Assembly: GCF_040954835.1 (NCBI RefSeq)
Contig: NC_090723.1
Location: forward strand, 6,334,001-6,398,000
Length of the DNA: 64,000 bases
Direction of reading: 5' to 3'
Source of the DNA: Lepisosteus oculatus
Taxonomy: Eukaryota; Chordata; Actinopteri; Semionotiformes; Lepisosteidae
Shown: piece by piece, positions 46,301 to 56,394 of the stretch
Layout of the letters: every line of letters begins with the position of its first letter
Numbering within the stretch: position 1 is the first letter of the stretch
Position numbers and translations under genes: made by a program
The notes under the pieces: generated by a model
Told to the model about the DNA's origin: nothing
Databases searched by the model: none
Seen by the model: the letters and a program-made list of their open reading frames with translations, nothing else

Positions 46301-48509
46301 TTTGGAAGCAGAGGTAATCAATCTGGGGCTTTTCCCCAATGTTCTGTTGATCATCCCTGTTTGGCGAGCGATCAGTTTAGTTTTAGTCCATTCAGAGCTG
46401 CTTCTCTCTGTTCTGTTGGGACGAACATGTGTCCAGCTTCCCATGGGGAAAACTGGGTCAAGCTAGACTCAGTCTAGATGCTCGGTCTGATTTTGTTTTT
46501 GCGTTTATTCCCACTGTAGCTGAGGACAATGGAGCGGAGCAGACATCTGTACCCTCTGACCCCCCGGCAAAGCCCCCGACGAAGGAGGCCCCTGCCAAGA
46601 AACGCACCAAGAAGCTCGGCACTGCTGCCCCCAAGAAAAAAGGTGCCCCTCCTTTGTCACACCTGCACGCTCTATAAAAACACGGGTGCACAGCTGAGCA
46701 GGGGTGCGATCTCGGCACTCAGGGTTTTGTCAGTTGGGTGTGTCAAAGCATGAGTAGCACACCGCTGGAAAAGTGGAGAAACTTGTACGAGAACAGTTCT
46801 CGTTTGACTGCTCTTTTAACCGCTTTTGATCATCTGTACAAAGTGGAAGACCTTTCATCTTAAGTTTTATAAACTAAGCTTCAGTTGAAACCACACCCTG
46901 CCTAGGTGCGTAGCCACTGAACATTTCCCCCAGTCTTTTCCAACGCTGAGAGGTCAGAATGTAATGTTGGCACTGTCGTGTCGTGACTGTCCTGCCCTGT
47001 TGTCTGCACTTGTCTCCTGCTTCCCCAGCCACCCCTGGGTTTCAGAATGCTTATTTGCACATTACTACGTATACTACTGTAAATACCTGTTTATTTATCT
47101 TTATCTACTCATGACATGGCATATAAGTAAAATTTTAAAAATTACCTCATTAGCTGCTAATGATTCTCGGTTCTGACTGTTCTAGTGCATTGTTCACCTT
47201 GGCCCCGGAGAAACTATTTCGTTCTCTTGTACATTTGTATAGGTGCAGAATGACAATAGTGAAAGTGAAAATGAGGGAGGGCAACATCCTCGTACAACAG
47301 ATTAGCATTTAAAGGGGCTGTAGTGGTTGCACATGCACTCCTTTCTAGCCCCGTGATATGACTGGCAGTGACTGCTCCCTGGCAGGACACTATGTGCTGC
47401 AGAGAGATTGTGGGGTTGTGCCTAATCTGACAGCCCTACCGCTTTGGAAGGTGTACGGAAGCCTCATTCTCTCGTGCTCAATTCTCCCCTTCTCCTTTTC
47501 CCAGATGAAAAGCAGCCATCGATCCTGGAGGCTCTGTCCAAGCCCAAGGCTGCCCCTAAATCTGTCAAGGCATCAGTCCTGACCTCCAGCGACTCCGACC
47601 TGCCGTCGAAGTCAACAGAGCAGAAGAAATCTACTAGCACCAGCACGGCCAAGCCGAAGGCCAGCCGGAAGAGGAAGACCTCCGAGTCCGACACCAGCTC
47701 CGATGATCTCATATCCCGCATCACCGGCAAAAAGACAGCAAGCAAGGTCAGTCGAGCTGCTGCTTGTCTAGGGTGAGCTGCTGTAACAAAACCCCTGTCA
47801 AGCATCCAGCAGAGGTAAAAGGTTTTGCCTGTGGTGCTGCCTACAGCCATGACAATGTGGCATTGAGCCAAAGCATATTGCCCTGTCCCGTTTCAAATTA
47901 TTATTTTTTTTTTCAGATAAGGTTTTAATCCTACTAGTCTTGTTTACAGCAAAAAGCATTTAAATTGCAGGCGTCTTGATATACCTTGAATGCTGCTAGT
48001 TTGCATTGAGCGGCAGATTATAAATTGTGATTTTGTGTATTAGCTGTTGGTTAAACAGCGATAACCAAGATGGTTACTTACTATCTGCTGTGCCTCAGAC
48101 TTCTGCAGCTGTTTAAGATCCTATTTTTCTTTCAAATTATATTTCTTAGGTAACAGGTGATGATCCATGTGCAACAGCGCTTTTTTGCCTTTCAAATCGG
48201 CAATCGAGAATATCAGATGGTTCAGATCCACCACATTTCACATTCAGTGTTGCTGGAGAAGGCAGTGAACGTGGGCCTGTGTCCTGACCCACCCGGTTCC
48301 AGTGGTTACATCCTCTCCTCCGCCTGGGTCCGTGTCCGTCCTTACCCTTTCCCTACCTGTGTCCCTCTGTCCCTCAGAAAGCGAAGAAGTGGGAAGACGA
48401 CGAAAGCTTCCAGCTGTCGGACGAGGAGGAGCTGCCAGTACGGAGCAGAGTGGGCCGAGCCAAGAAGCCTGTATCGTACGCCCTGGATGACTCGGACTCG
48501 GACTTCTAG
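25327..48509 (+). CDS. top2a: DNA topoisomerase II alpha (35 coding exons)
   Basis: ATP-dependent type IIA topoisomerase; passes one duplex through a double-strand break to decatenate chromosomes at mitosis; nuclear homodimer. Spliced length is 1565 residues (human TOP2A about 1531). Exons: 25327-25350, 26697-26840, 27381-27471, 27814-27877, 28402-28547, 28974-29071, 29641-29853, 30266-30439, 30584-30685, 30874-31011, 31373-31511, 31908-32065, 32810-32935, 33661-33771, 34199-34304, 34905-35014, 35603-35695, 36413-36527, 36739-36860, 37428-37576, 38540-38771, 39608-39742, 40144-40344, 40834-41029, 41654-41745, 42021-42161, 42372-42455, 42791-42994, 43875-44007, 44402-44533, 45280-45439, 45953-46020, 46520-46642, 47505-47746, 48378-48509. 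All junctions keep frame; all acceptors are AG and all donors GT except intron 30 (GC). The start MASEGTLK is short, unlike the long TOP2B N-terminus, and gjd3 is the neighbour: hence alpha. The extreme C-terminus DDSDSDF is typical. Confidence 0.97.
26697..31511 (+). other. top2a exons 2-11: GHKL ATPase and transducer domains
   Basis: Residues about 9-444. The ATP site is intact: general base E84 and Mg ligand N88 in DEILVNAADN (N box, exon 3), the glycine-rich GRNGYGAK loop (about 158-165, exon 6), and the QTK loop Q373-T374-K375 in exon 10 that contacts the gamma phosphate from the transducer. The ATPase gate closes on ATP binding and captures the transported duplex. Exon 7 has a weak donor (GTTCGT) but the frame and family alignment support it. 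Confidence 0.92.
31908..33771 (+). other. top2a exons 12-14: TOPRIM metal-binding domain
   Basis: Exon 12 gives the signature [11 protein letters not shown] (E458), and the exon 13/14 junction gives TDQ-DQDGSH with acidic residues D538, D540 and D542. These hold the Mg ions used for strand cleavage and religation. Sequence around both motifs ([33 protein letters not shown]) is nearly invariant among vertebrate TOP2 proteins. Confidence 0.95.
35127..35427 (-). repeat. 5'-truncated SINE in top2a intron 16 (same family as the 56.4-kb copy)
   Basis: The minus strand gives, in order, the phrases CGCTCACCCCGAGGT, CATCCTTTGGATGAGACAT, GACTCTTTGAGGTCATTAAA, and the tail AAGCGCTATATAAGTG. All occur in the same order in the SINE at 56395-56935 with scattered differences. 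The 5S-related head is missing. The break lies at the CTCF-like motif GCGCCCCCTACTGG (35408-35421). Confidence 0.85.
37428..37576 (+). other. top2a exon 20: winged-helix catalytic tyrosine
   Basis: This exon encodes [16 protein letters not shown]. The active-site tyrosine is Y802 (codon 37557-37559), preceded by the conserved R801; the human counterpart is Y805. The tyrosine forms the 5'-phosphotyrosyl link to the cut strand, and the flanking region is where topoisomerase poisons bind. Exon 21 continues with [10 protein letters not shown], as in the family. Confidence 0.95.
42791..48509 (+). other. top2a exons 28-35: disordered C-terminal domain
   Basis: Residues about 1169-1565, alternating Lys-rich stretches ([31 protein letters not shown]) with acidic/serine patches ([26 protein letters not shown]). 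They would give nuclear import, chromatin tethering and phosphorylation sites; SP and SD/SE motifs are frequent. As in other species this part diverges fastest, so exon boundaries rest on frame and splice sites more than on similarity. The core QFKP followed by PWSDSESE (exon 30) matches human QTTLAFKP...PWSDSESD. Confidence 0.88.
44534..45279 (+). other. top2a intron 30, probable GC-AG intron
   Basis: The exon 30 frame ends TGC-ACC-AAA-G and is followed by GCAAGA; the next exon starts at 45280 after TTTGTGCAG. AAAG followed by GCAAG is the preferred form of the minor GC donor. The alternative donor downstream (CGTG then GTAGAG at about 44563) is also in phase and would add ten codons, but it fits human TOP2A less well: the joined text CTK-ALQAKYN lines up with ATKTKFT without a gap. 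Confidence 0.65.
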
Positions 48510-49490
48510 AGTGCTGTACTTCCTGGCTGGGCACAAGGACGTGATTAGCAGGGCACTGCGATCAGCACCTGTGCATTGTCATCTCCCCCCCTGGGCCTGC
48601 TGCAAAACGACACTGCCTGAATTTTAATTTGGTTCTACTAGAAAAATACTCCGAAGAGGTTTTCAATACCACTGTATTAATGTCTGACAGTTTTAACTGT
48701 TGTAGCTATTTTAGATTTTTTTTCTGCTGAAATGCTGCTTTAAAGCATTTTTGTAGATTCTCGTGAATATTTGAGAATCTCAGCTTATGGCTCAATCTAA
48801 CTCAACTTCAAGGCACCTGTAAGTTTAGTACTTTTTCTGAATCATTTGTTGAAATGAACAAAGTTTTCGATATAGACATGACATACTAGAGGATATTTGA
48901 CCTCTGGATCTGAGCAGAAGTGGATACATCGCAAGTAAAGTGATGGTATTCTGCAGCACTAGCCTGAAATCACTTGGTTTTACAACGGAGGAGGTCTCAA
49001 AGCTGACAAATTAGTCCCCGTTTCAGTGCAGTGGAAATCCACCTACTGACAAGGTAGAGGTTAAAATGTTTACTAAAAGTGGGAAGGGGGCGAGAATTAA
49101 TGTCGCCTACATATATAAGGTTTAATTCCCTTAGCAGTGAAGTGAGTCCTTTACTGCTGGTCGCACAGGTGTGGAAATGTGCAGGGCACTGGGTTCTTAT
49201 TAGTGTGTGTGTCTCTGCCGCGTTGACAGAACACTGACAGTCCACACCACCTTTAAACTGGACACAGGTTTCCTGTTGCATTTTCCCCCTTGTTCAGGCC
49301 GGACGTTTTCATTGTAAAATCCCATCTGTCTGAAAGCGCTGCCTTCATATTAGAAGCTGTTTTTTGTCTTGTGCGTTGTCTTTTGTCCTGTAAATATTTT
49401 CTAGTGCATCTTTTTTCTAAGCTTTTTTTATTTTTATATCTTCTGTGATCTTAATGTTTAAATAAAATCTACTTTTTTAATGCTCAAACA
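48510..49490 (+). other. top2a 3' untranslated region
   Basis: About 0.95 kb of AT-rich non-coding sequence from the stop codon to the polyadenylation signal AATAAA at 49461-49466, which is preceded and followed by T-rich sequence and a GT-rich downstream stretch. No coding frame. Confidence 0.8.
49461..49466 (+). terminator. Polyadenylation signal of top2a
   Basis: AATAAA followed by T/GT-rich downstream sequence (TTGTTGTTTTTTTTCTG from about 49498); expected cleavage near 49480-49495. Confidence 0.75.
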
Positions 49491-49499
49491 AGTTGAATT

Positions 49500-51900
49500 G
49501 TTGTTTTTTTTCTGACTTCCTTTTTTGTTTGCATCTTGAACACCCGCACAACCCAGTTCTTGAAATATGCCCTGCGAGATTCTTTGGAAATTCACTGTAT
49601 GTATGCTGGCATTTGGTGACGTGTTTACTTGCAAATATCCAGTGCAACTGCTTCAGAAAGCACTGTGTGGATGATGGAATACTTGCATATTACAGTGGAG
49701 AATGAATTTATACTGTGCAGATAATACTGTAGGCAGTGCTGAGTATCTGACTAGAGCTAACAAATAAGATTCCTTACAGCAGCATTTTATAGTCCTCTGG
49801 AATCACCATCTACTGACTTTTACTCCAAATGATCTTAAATTGAATTAGGCCCTTTTTAATTTTTTTTTAAAGTGAGATCCACCAATTTTCTGTGTGATTT
49901 GCAATGTGCTGGTTTGCAAGAACTGGAAACGGTTAAGTTGGCAAATTAGTTTGAATTGGTGTGTGATTGTAGGTCCTTGGGGTTTTGCCTATAGAAACAC
50001 TGGAGGTTTGCCATAGGGCTAGGAAGGGACGAATCGGTGCTTGCTCAACTATAATTTGTAGCTGTTTAGGAATGGGGATGAGTAAGCCTTGGTACTGTAC
50101 TAACTGGTCATCCTGCGCATTTCTGTGCATTCTGTTCATAATGCTTACACAGTTGTGGGAGTCTGAAACAAGTTACTTAATCATGTGGTTCAAGCCAGCA
50201 CCCTGATTTATTTCAACCCGTTGTATCAATTAGCTGGTTTGTAACATTCATGTTCAGAAACCGTCATGTTTAAGATCAAGAATTTCTATAAAAGTGGTTT
50301 CAAGCGTAACAAACGATTCGAGGTCTTTGTTTCACAAGCTTATACGTGGGAAGCAAACACTGAAATGTAAGTTGGCTCAAATAGACGGGCAAGTAAAATG
50401 TTTCTTTACCAGACTAACTTTTCACGGAGGAAACCTTCAAAGCTTATAAGATGGTAGAAAACTGCAGTTCAACTAGTTGAAGGTGTGTTGACACGCGATA
50501 CATTTATTGCAGCGCATTAGTTAATGTTTCTGAGGTTATAGCTTTAAGCCGTAAAACGACCTGGCTGGCTTGTTTGTAGGGCCCTCGTTTGGAGATCTGA
50601 TTTAGGCTAATTGTCCAATAAAACCCTCTGCGTCAATCTATAGGCATTTACCACTTCATTCAATACAAAATAACTGCTTTCTACTTCCTTATAATTTCTC
50701 TTAGCCCTACGGAACGACCTCTTGAGCAGACTTTGCTTCAAGGACGCAAATATTGGACGTGATTTGTGATCTGTTTTCCCAATCTTGCTTTATCTTTAGA
50801 GCTTCGGCAGCCCACGGATCAGGGGATTAGACCTGCGAGGGCCGCGCTAAAACACGCGCGCCGAGTTTGTCAGTCAAGAAACGTGATTCTTCCGAGATTT
50901 ATCCGATTTTGGGACAGGTGCATTTATAAAAACAAAACTCAGAATCGACTACCTCCCCACCACTCCTCGCCCATATACCCAGCTGAGCCAGCTCTTGCAC
51001 AATTAGTGCGTGGAAACTTAACGAGCGAGGTGTGAAATTCAAGCCGGGGCATGAATTGATACTGCAAAAGGAGTCCGACACGATGAAACCGCGACGGGGG
51101 CGGTCAAAATATTCTGGCTAACCCCGCTGCGCGGTTCAAGCTGCTCTTAATGAGGACCGGGAGCTGGCAGAAGCAGAAAGAAAAACAGTCTTCGGAAGTG
51201 ATAAGAGAAACAAGGAATTCTGAACTGTCCCGGCGTCTGGAAACTCAACGCGGCACGGGAAAAGCACTTGGCAACTCCGAGGAGTTAAACTAGCAGCAGC
51301 AACAGAGAACGTGCGGCAGGGGACCGTGAGTGCTGGGCTCACCTGGAGACCCGATGTTGTAAAAGGTAGGATATGACTCAGACTTCTCATTCTTTTTTTT
51401 TCCTCTATTTTACGGTCACGTTAAAAAAAGGCAGAACCGGAGTTTTATACCCAACACCAGCATTTCCATTTCCCATTATGTTATTTTTTGGAGCCAATTT
51501 CTTTTCCATCTTTTTTTTCTGAAACTATTGTACACGTGAGAATCCTCAGTCCCCCCCCCCAGTTTTAAAGGCGGGAGGAATTAATAATCGAGATTCCCTG
51601 AATCTCCTAAGTTTCAGTTTTGCATTCTGGAGGGAACACTGACGAAGCACCTGTTCAGACCCGATTCCGGACACAGTCGGACAAGAGCAACGCGGTGCCG
51701 CTTCATCATGCGACTCGGCTCGACCCCCGATAGCGAAAGACGCGCTCTGTAATGCGCTCTGGGCCTTTTTTCCCCCACCCTTTGTCTGTGAATATATAGA
51801 TTAGCAATCCTTTCTTCTGAGACACCCTGAGCTGCTTTTCTGCTTGGAAAGGAGGCAGAGTGGAAAACAGAATCCTTAGGACAGGACGTGAGGAGAGAAA
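49500..51900. other. Intergenic region between top2a and gjd3
   Basis: No gene recognised. The part from about 50,800 to 51,750 has more CpGs and could be the gjd3 promoter region; the rest is AT-rich. Confidence 0.4.
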
Positions 51901-51961
51901 TCTAGCACGGTACCCTTATTCCTGACAGGACCCGACAATCATGAAGCCGGGAGACGCCCTG
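51900..51961 (+). other. Probable 5' exon of gjd3 (start not defined)
   Basis: ATG at 51941 is followed by seven codons and a strong donor, CCTG then GTGAGC at 51962. A good acceptor (GTTTCTGTCCTTTAG, exon from 53919) lies 2 kb downstream, before the gjd3 coding exon. Connexin genes commonly have an untranslated first exon separated from a single coding exon. Joining the two keeps the first frame open for about 41 codons before a stop, so the ATG would be an upstream open frame in the leader rather than the connexin start. Confidence 0.4.
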
Positions 51962-53569
51962 GTGAGCAGGCGATTAGGTGTTATTATCCCATACAAAGCG
52001 CTAACTGAGCTGTAAACCCATTCACACGGTGCCTGAGTTGACGCCAAGTCGGAGTGGTGTAACAGGAAGCTTGGAATGTGCCTCGATGTGGGGTGCAGAG
52101 CAGTGTAAGGAGGGGAGCAGCCGTTATTAAGGGCGTGTTGTACAGTATATTGTCTGCACAGGCTGATGGTGACTGTACTGCCCACGCCAGGCTAGCTGTG
52201 TGCCGGGGCTCGTGCGTGGGTAGTCGGGGACGGCGGGTGTAGGGGTTACCCAGTGGAGGGGAGTAGGGGGTGGAAACAGTGCTTTTTGCCAAAGGAGTGG
52301 CATATCCCTCCCGTGACTGTGTTATGGTTTGGCGTGGCACAATGTCCTCGCTCTCTCTTCCCCGGAAAATGCCGCCCCTATCAGCAGTGTCCCCCCGTGA
52401 ACTGATTGCACGCAGGACCTGCAGTGAAAATACTGCCTTTCCTGTAATTATGGGAGCTCTTTTAAGTGTTGATCAAGAAAGTTGGGTAGGCGGAATTCTT
52501 TTTTTCCTCGCTTCCAGCAGGAGCTGGTGGGTTTTTTTTTCCCCCTACATCCCTGCCATTGTCCCTGGAAGAGCTCTGGTGTGCTCCATTCGGACAGAAT
52601 CGCGGATCGGCCCTGTCGGCTGTTCAGATCTGTGCGGCCTGTTATCTCTCTAGTCCTGAGCTGGCTTGGTCCTACGGGAAGCGAATCTGCTGTCTGGTGA
52701 GAAAACCTTGGCATCTTCATGCCTTGGGATAGAGCATTTCGGCTTCAGACAAATCCCAAAGAAATTCAAAACTAGGATTTCTAGACTGACTGTATTGAAA
52801 CCTTTCAGTGCTGTCACTGTTCCAGGGACAGGGAACGGGTTAGACAGGGCAGTAGTCATGAGAAACGTTCTCATACATCTTCTTCCAGATGTATTTTGGG
52901 GAATTTGTGGCAAAAAGTCTGGTCTGCTTTGTTTTTTTTTCCCCAAGACTTTCTTCCAAATATCTAAGGAGTCTGAGTTCATGGGAGACCGAAGTCATTG
53001 CCTTTCGCTTTTGAAGAGAGCAAGAGTGAGTCAGGAGAGGTGAAGATTTCAAACTTTTAAGAACAAAAGCTGGATCACACTCTGTAGGTTAAACAACATC
53101 TTTTGAATGAATTTGAGTTTCTCTGGAGTGCAGCGATGATTAATGGAAATGCGTGCTGTTTTTCAACACGTCCTGCCAAGAAGGAGTACAGTGCTCTATT
53201 GTGAGCGTTGCATTTGGTGTTTTTTATTCCAGTAACCATTTGTATTTTTAATGTAACTACCTCCAGATAAAATTGTGTATTACTTTTATATGTCATTTGA
53301 AATCCACTTTAAGGGAACAACGGCAAGAAATTGTATCGGGCTAATAAAGTGATGTTACAAACCGAACAAGGTAATTTCGTACATCTGGTAGTTAAAAAGT
53401 TATTGATCCAAGCACCTCACTTGGCTGTTTCTTGAAAGAAGCAGGGTATCAGCTTCAGCAACATGGGTGGCTGGCTTGTTGGGTAAAGAAGTAGGTCCTG
53501 TTCTCAGTTTTAATGCAGTTGTATTTTGTCCTCTGGTTCATGATTCACAGTTGTGTGTGTGTGTGTGTG

Positions 53570-53765
53570 TGTATTTGCCTGATGCTTTTATGCAAAGTGG
53601 GTTAAAATGGGTCCCCACATGTGTTCAGCTGGAAGATCTTACTGGAGCAATTCAGGGGGAAGTATTTACTCAAGGGTATGATATCAGTGCCTCACTGGGG
53701 ATTTGAACCCAAAACCTTCCCGTTTCAAGTCCAGAGCTCTGGTCACCAGTCCTCACTGCTGCTCT
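53570..53765 (-). repeat. tRNA-derived SINE, common fish type, minus strand
   Basis: The phrases TTACTGGAGCAATTCAGGG, then CACTGGGGATTTGAACCC (53693-53710), then CCAGAGCTCTGGTCACCAGT match a widespread fish SINE as I remember it. The reverse complement of GGATTTGAACCC (GGGTTCAAATCC) is a B box. A (GT)n run at about 53552-53571 adjoins it. Confidence 0.6.
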
Positions 53766-54433
53766 GTCCGTGGTGTAGTCCTCTGGGTTGACTTTGTCAC
53801 TGCCTGTGGGGGAGTTTTACACAAGTGCTCATACGCCTCCCCTATTCTCCATGAACGAAACAGTCAGTCGGCGAGATCTGTGACCCTTATTCCTGACGCT
53901 GCGGTTTCTGTCCTTTAGGTCACCGACTTTACAGAGTGGTACAAGGGCAGCCGGGAGACGTCGGGCCGAGATGAACCTCGACCTCTTCAATCATGCTGGG
54001 GAGAGGAATGCATAGAATCCTGACTTCCCTCCATATTTCCAAGGCTCAGAACAGGCAAGTCTGTGAATCTTGATATTCCAGGTGGGAGGCCGGGAATCGA
54101 GTTCAGAATTCCGTTTGGAGAGACGGCCAAGCCGGGTTCCGTCTGTCCCAGCACTACGGCTTTCCTGCTGTCAGCGTCGGCCACGCCATAACCACTTAAG
54201 GTCTTTGAACATTTCTCAAAGCTACCCTGTGGATGATGCTTGTTTAACAAAGCCTCACCAGCACTCGGATGGGGTTGTGCTTGACTATGGGCTGGGAGCT
54301 GTGCTGAGTAACAGCACCGAGAAGGGAGCACGTGGAAACCAGCAGGCAGAACCACACCCCCCCCCTCCCTCAAATTCCAAGGCGTAAGCTGTCGGGAAGT
54401 GGAGCCTGGAAGGTGGGCATTGGGATCCCAGCC

Positions 54434-55261
54434 ATGGCCGAGTGGGCCTTCCTCAGCACCCTGTTTGACAGCCTGCAGGGCCACTCGACCCTGCTGGGCC
54501 GCTTCTGGATGCTGCTGATGCTGGTCTTCCGCATCCTGGTCCTGAGCACGGTGGCCGGCGACATGTTCGAGGACGAGCAGGAGGAGTTCGCCTGCAACAC
54601 CCTGCAGCCGGGCTGCAAGCAGGTCTGCTACGACATGGCCTTCCCCATCTCCCACTACCGCTTCTGGGTCTTCCACATCGTGCTGATCTCCACGCCCTCG
54701 CTGCTCTTCCTGGTGTACGCCGCGCATCTCAGCAGCAAGGGCGGGGGGGGCGCGGCCCGGGAGTCGCGCCGCCTGCGGCTGCTCTACCTGGTCAACGTGG
54801 GCTTCCGCCTGCTGGCCGAAGTGGGCGCCCTGGTGGGCCAGTGGTGGCTGTACGGTTTCACGCTGGAAGCCCAGTTCCCCTGCCAGCGGTTCCCCTGCCC
54901 CTACACGGTGGACTGCTTCACCTCCCGCCCCATGGAGAAGACGGTCTTCCTGCGTTTCTACTTCAGCGTGGGCGCCGTGTCGGCCCTGATCAGCCTCACG
55001 GAGCTCCTGCAGGTGTCCTACAAGCTGGCCTGCTCCTCCGGCCAGCTGGGCCGTCGCACCTACGGGAGGGAGAACCTGCGGAACGCTGCCCACGAGGCCG
55101 CGGGACAGACCCTTTCTCCGGACCTCGCCGGCAGGGCGAGTCCACGGCCCGGGGGCAGCCGCAAGCCGGACCCCCGCTCCGGCTCTGTCCGCAGCTCAGC
55201 GAGCTCCAGGACCTGCAGTAGCTCCAAATGCAAGACCCACAAAGGGTCCCTGGTGGTGTGA
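54434..55261 (+). CDS. gjd3: Gap junction delta-3 protein (connexin)
   Basis: Connexins form hexameric hemichannels that dock into gap junctions. The frame from ATG 54434 gives 275 residues with no intron, starting MAEWAFLSTLF, a standard connexin N-terminus. In-frame codons upstream (from a GTG at 54332) have no connexin match and are leader. Four membrane segments are visible (about 22-41, 76-95, 123-145, 180-203). The first loop has the C-x6-C-x3-C pattern at C54, C61, C65; the second has C-x4-C-x5-C (CQRFPCPYTVDC). The FEDEQEEF-CNTLQPGC and SHYRFW phrases, and the loop text TVDCF-SRP-EKTVF, match GJD3 (human Cx31.9) best. The tail is rich in Ser, Arg and Pro and ends GSLVV. Its place just downstream of top2a, same strand, matches the human arrangement. 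Confidence 0.93.
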   Translation: MAEWAFLSTLFDSLQGHSTLLGRFWMLLMLVFRILVLSTVAGDMFEDEQEEFACNTLQPGCKQVCYDMAFPISHYRFWVFHIVLISTPSLLFLVYAAHLSSKGGGGAARESRRLRLLYLVNVGFRLLAEVGALVGQWWLYGFTLEAQFPCQRFPCPYTVDCFTSRPMEKTVFLRFYFSVGAVSALISLTELLQVSYKLACSSGQLGRRTYGRENLRNAAHEAAGQTLSPDLAGRASPRPGGSRKPDPRSGSVRSSASSRTCSSSKCKTHKGSLVV

Positions 55262-55288
55262 AAATGGGTGGGAGGTGCAGATAGGAAG

Positions 55289-55294
55289 AATAAA
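55289..55294 (+). terminator. Possible polyadenylation signal of gjd3
   Basis: AATAAA 28 bases after the stop codon, which would leave a very short 3' end. A second AATAAA at 57101-57106 could give a longer 3' UTR containing the SINE. Neither choice is settled. Confidence 0.35.
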
Positions 55295-55509
55295 GGCGGG
55301 GGGGGAAACCCCCAACACTCTGACCCACTGACTCACCGCAGCAGGGTTTTGAGGATCTGGTCTGCTTCAAAGAAACTTTGTGTTAGGACGTGCTTTTTTT
55401 TGGAGAATGGGGGAAAAAAAAAAGGACAGATCTTTTTATCGCCTGCCTTTGCATCGTGCAGACTCTTCCTCCAGCCTTGCCAGCAGCTCGGCCCGGGAGC
55501 TCAGGGCCG

Positions 55510-55690
55510 GGCTGGGCTGGAGGAGGGGTCTGCGGCCCCCCCAGTGCCCTGGATCACAGCCATGCCCACCGTGGTCTGGGCAGGGTCTGGGGGGCACAGC
55601 TTGGCCTGGAGGAGGGGTCTGAGGCCCCCCCAGTGCCATGGATCACTGGGCACTGTGGTCTGGGGGGGCACAGCTGGGCTGGACCTTGTA
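55510..55690 (+). repeat. Imperfect 89-bp tandem duplication, GC-rich
   Basis: CTGGAGGAGGGGTCTG-GGCCCCCCCAGTGCC-TGGATCAC occurs at about 55517 and again at about 55606; each is followed by a GTGGTCTGGG...GGGCACAGC phrase, and a third, partial unit follows. Open frames across it are repeat artefacts. Confidence 0.8.
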
Positions 55691-55834
55691 CCTGGAACCC
55701 CTGAGCAGGGGGCAGAGCAGAAAGGCGCATGTTCCTGCACTGTGCTCAGAAATGCAGGAAAGGCCTGTTTTATCAGAACAGGACTCGGGAACAAGTCAGG
55801 CACCTCCAGGGGAGTAATGGACTATTTGTGATGG

Positions 55835-56390
55835 TTTAGGACTGAGGAAATGGATTAGAAGACATACTTGTGGGCAAATGAAATGCCCAAATGTCTGTTA
55901 ACTGGAAATTTCTTCAGCAGCAGTGTGGGTACGGAGCTGTTATAAGTGAGATGTATTCGGCAGTGTTCGTTTGCATTGTGGGACATTCTTCTCAGTGCTG
56001 TCGACTAAGATTAGTTCTGCTAAAATGATTGCTCTGTTGTTAAGCCAGTGAATTTTCTCTTAAACTGACAAAGCACTTCTTGGGAGGCAGTGTGTGTTTT
56101 TTGTTCATGTGCTGGTTATTTCGTTGAAATATCAGTCAAACTTCCTATCGAAGGAAACAAAAGCAGTTTTTTTTGTAAATTTACATATTTCCCCTATAAC
56201 TTTGATTGAACTCTGCACCAATTGGATTAGTCTTGCGTAGATAGTCACTTCTCTAGCACACAAATATTGTACTATCCAAAAAGCCAGGCAGCTGCACAGG
56301 AGAACAGAAGACATGAAAGAAATGAAATTAATATCAAGTTGTCATTAGGTTAACGAAGTCTGTTATTTTATAGAGCTGTCCAAATTTCCT
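55835..56390. other. Non-coding downstream of gjd3
   Basis: AT-rich, no gene or repeat recognised; possibly gjd3 3' UTR if the distal polyadenylation signal is used. Confidence 0.4.
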
Positions 56391-56394
56391 GAAG

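Noticed and set aside
25327-48509. top2b rather than top2a
   Set aside because: The N-terminus lacks the long beta-type extension, total length is nearer alpha, and psmd3, lrrc3c and gjd3 neighbours fit the 17q21-type block, not the 3p24-type block.
53987-55093. 368-codon minus-strand open frame opposite gjd3
   Set aside because: Antisense shadow of the GC-rich connexin coding sequence; Gly/Gln/Ala-rich with no family match.
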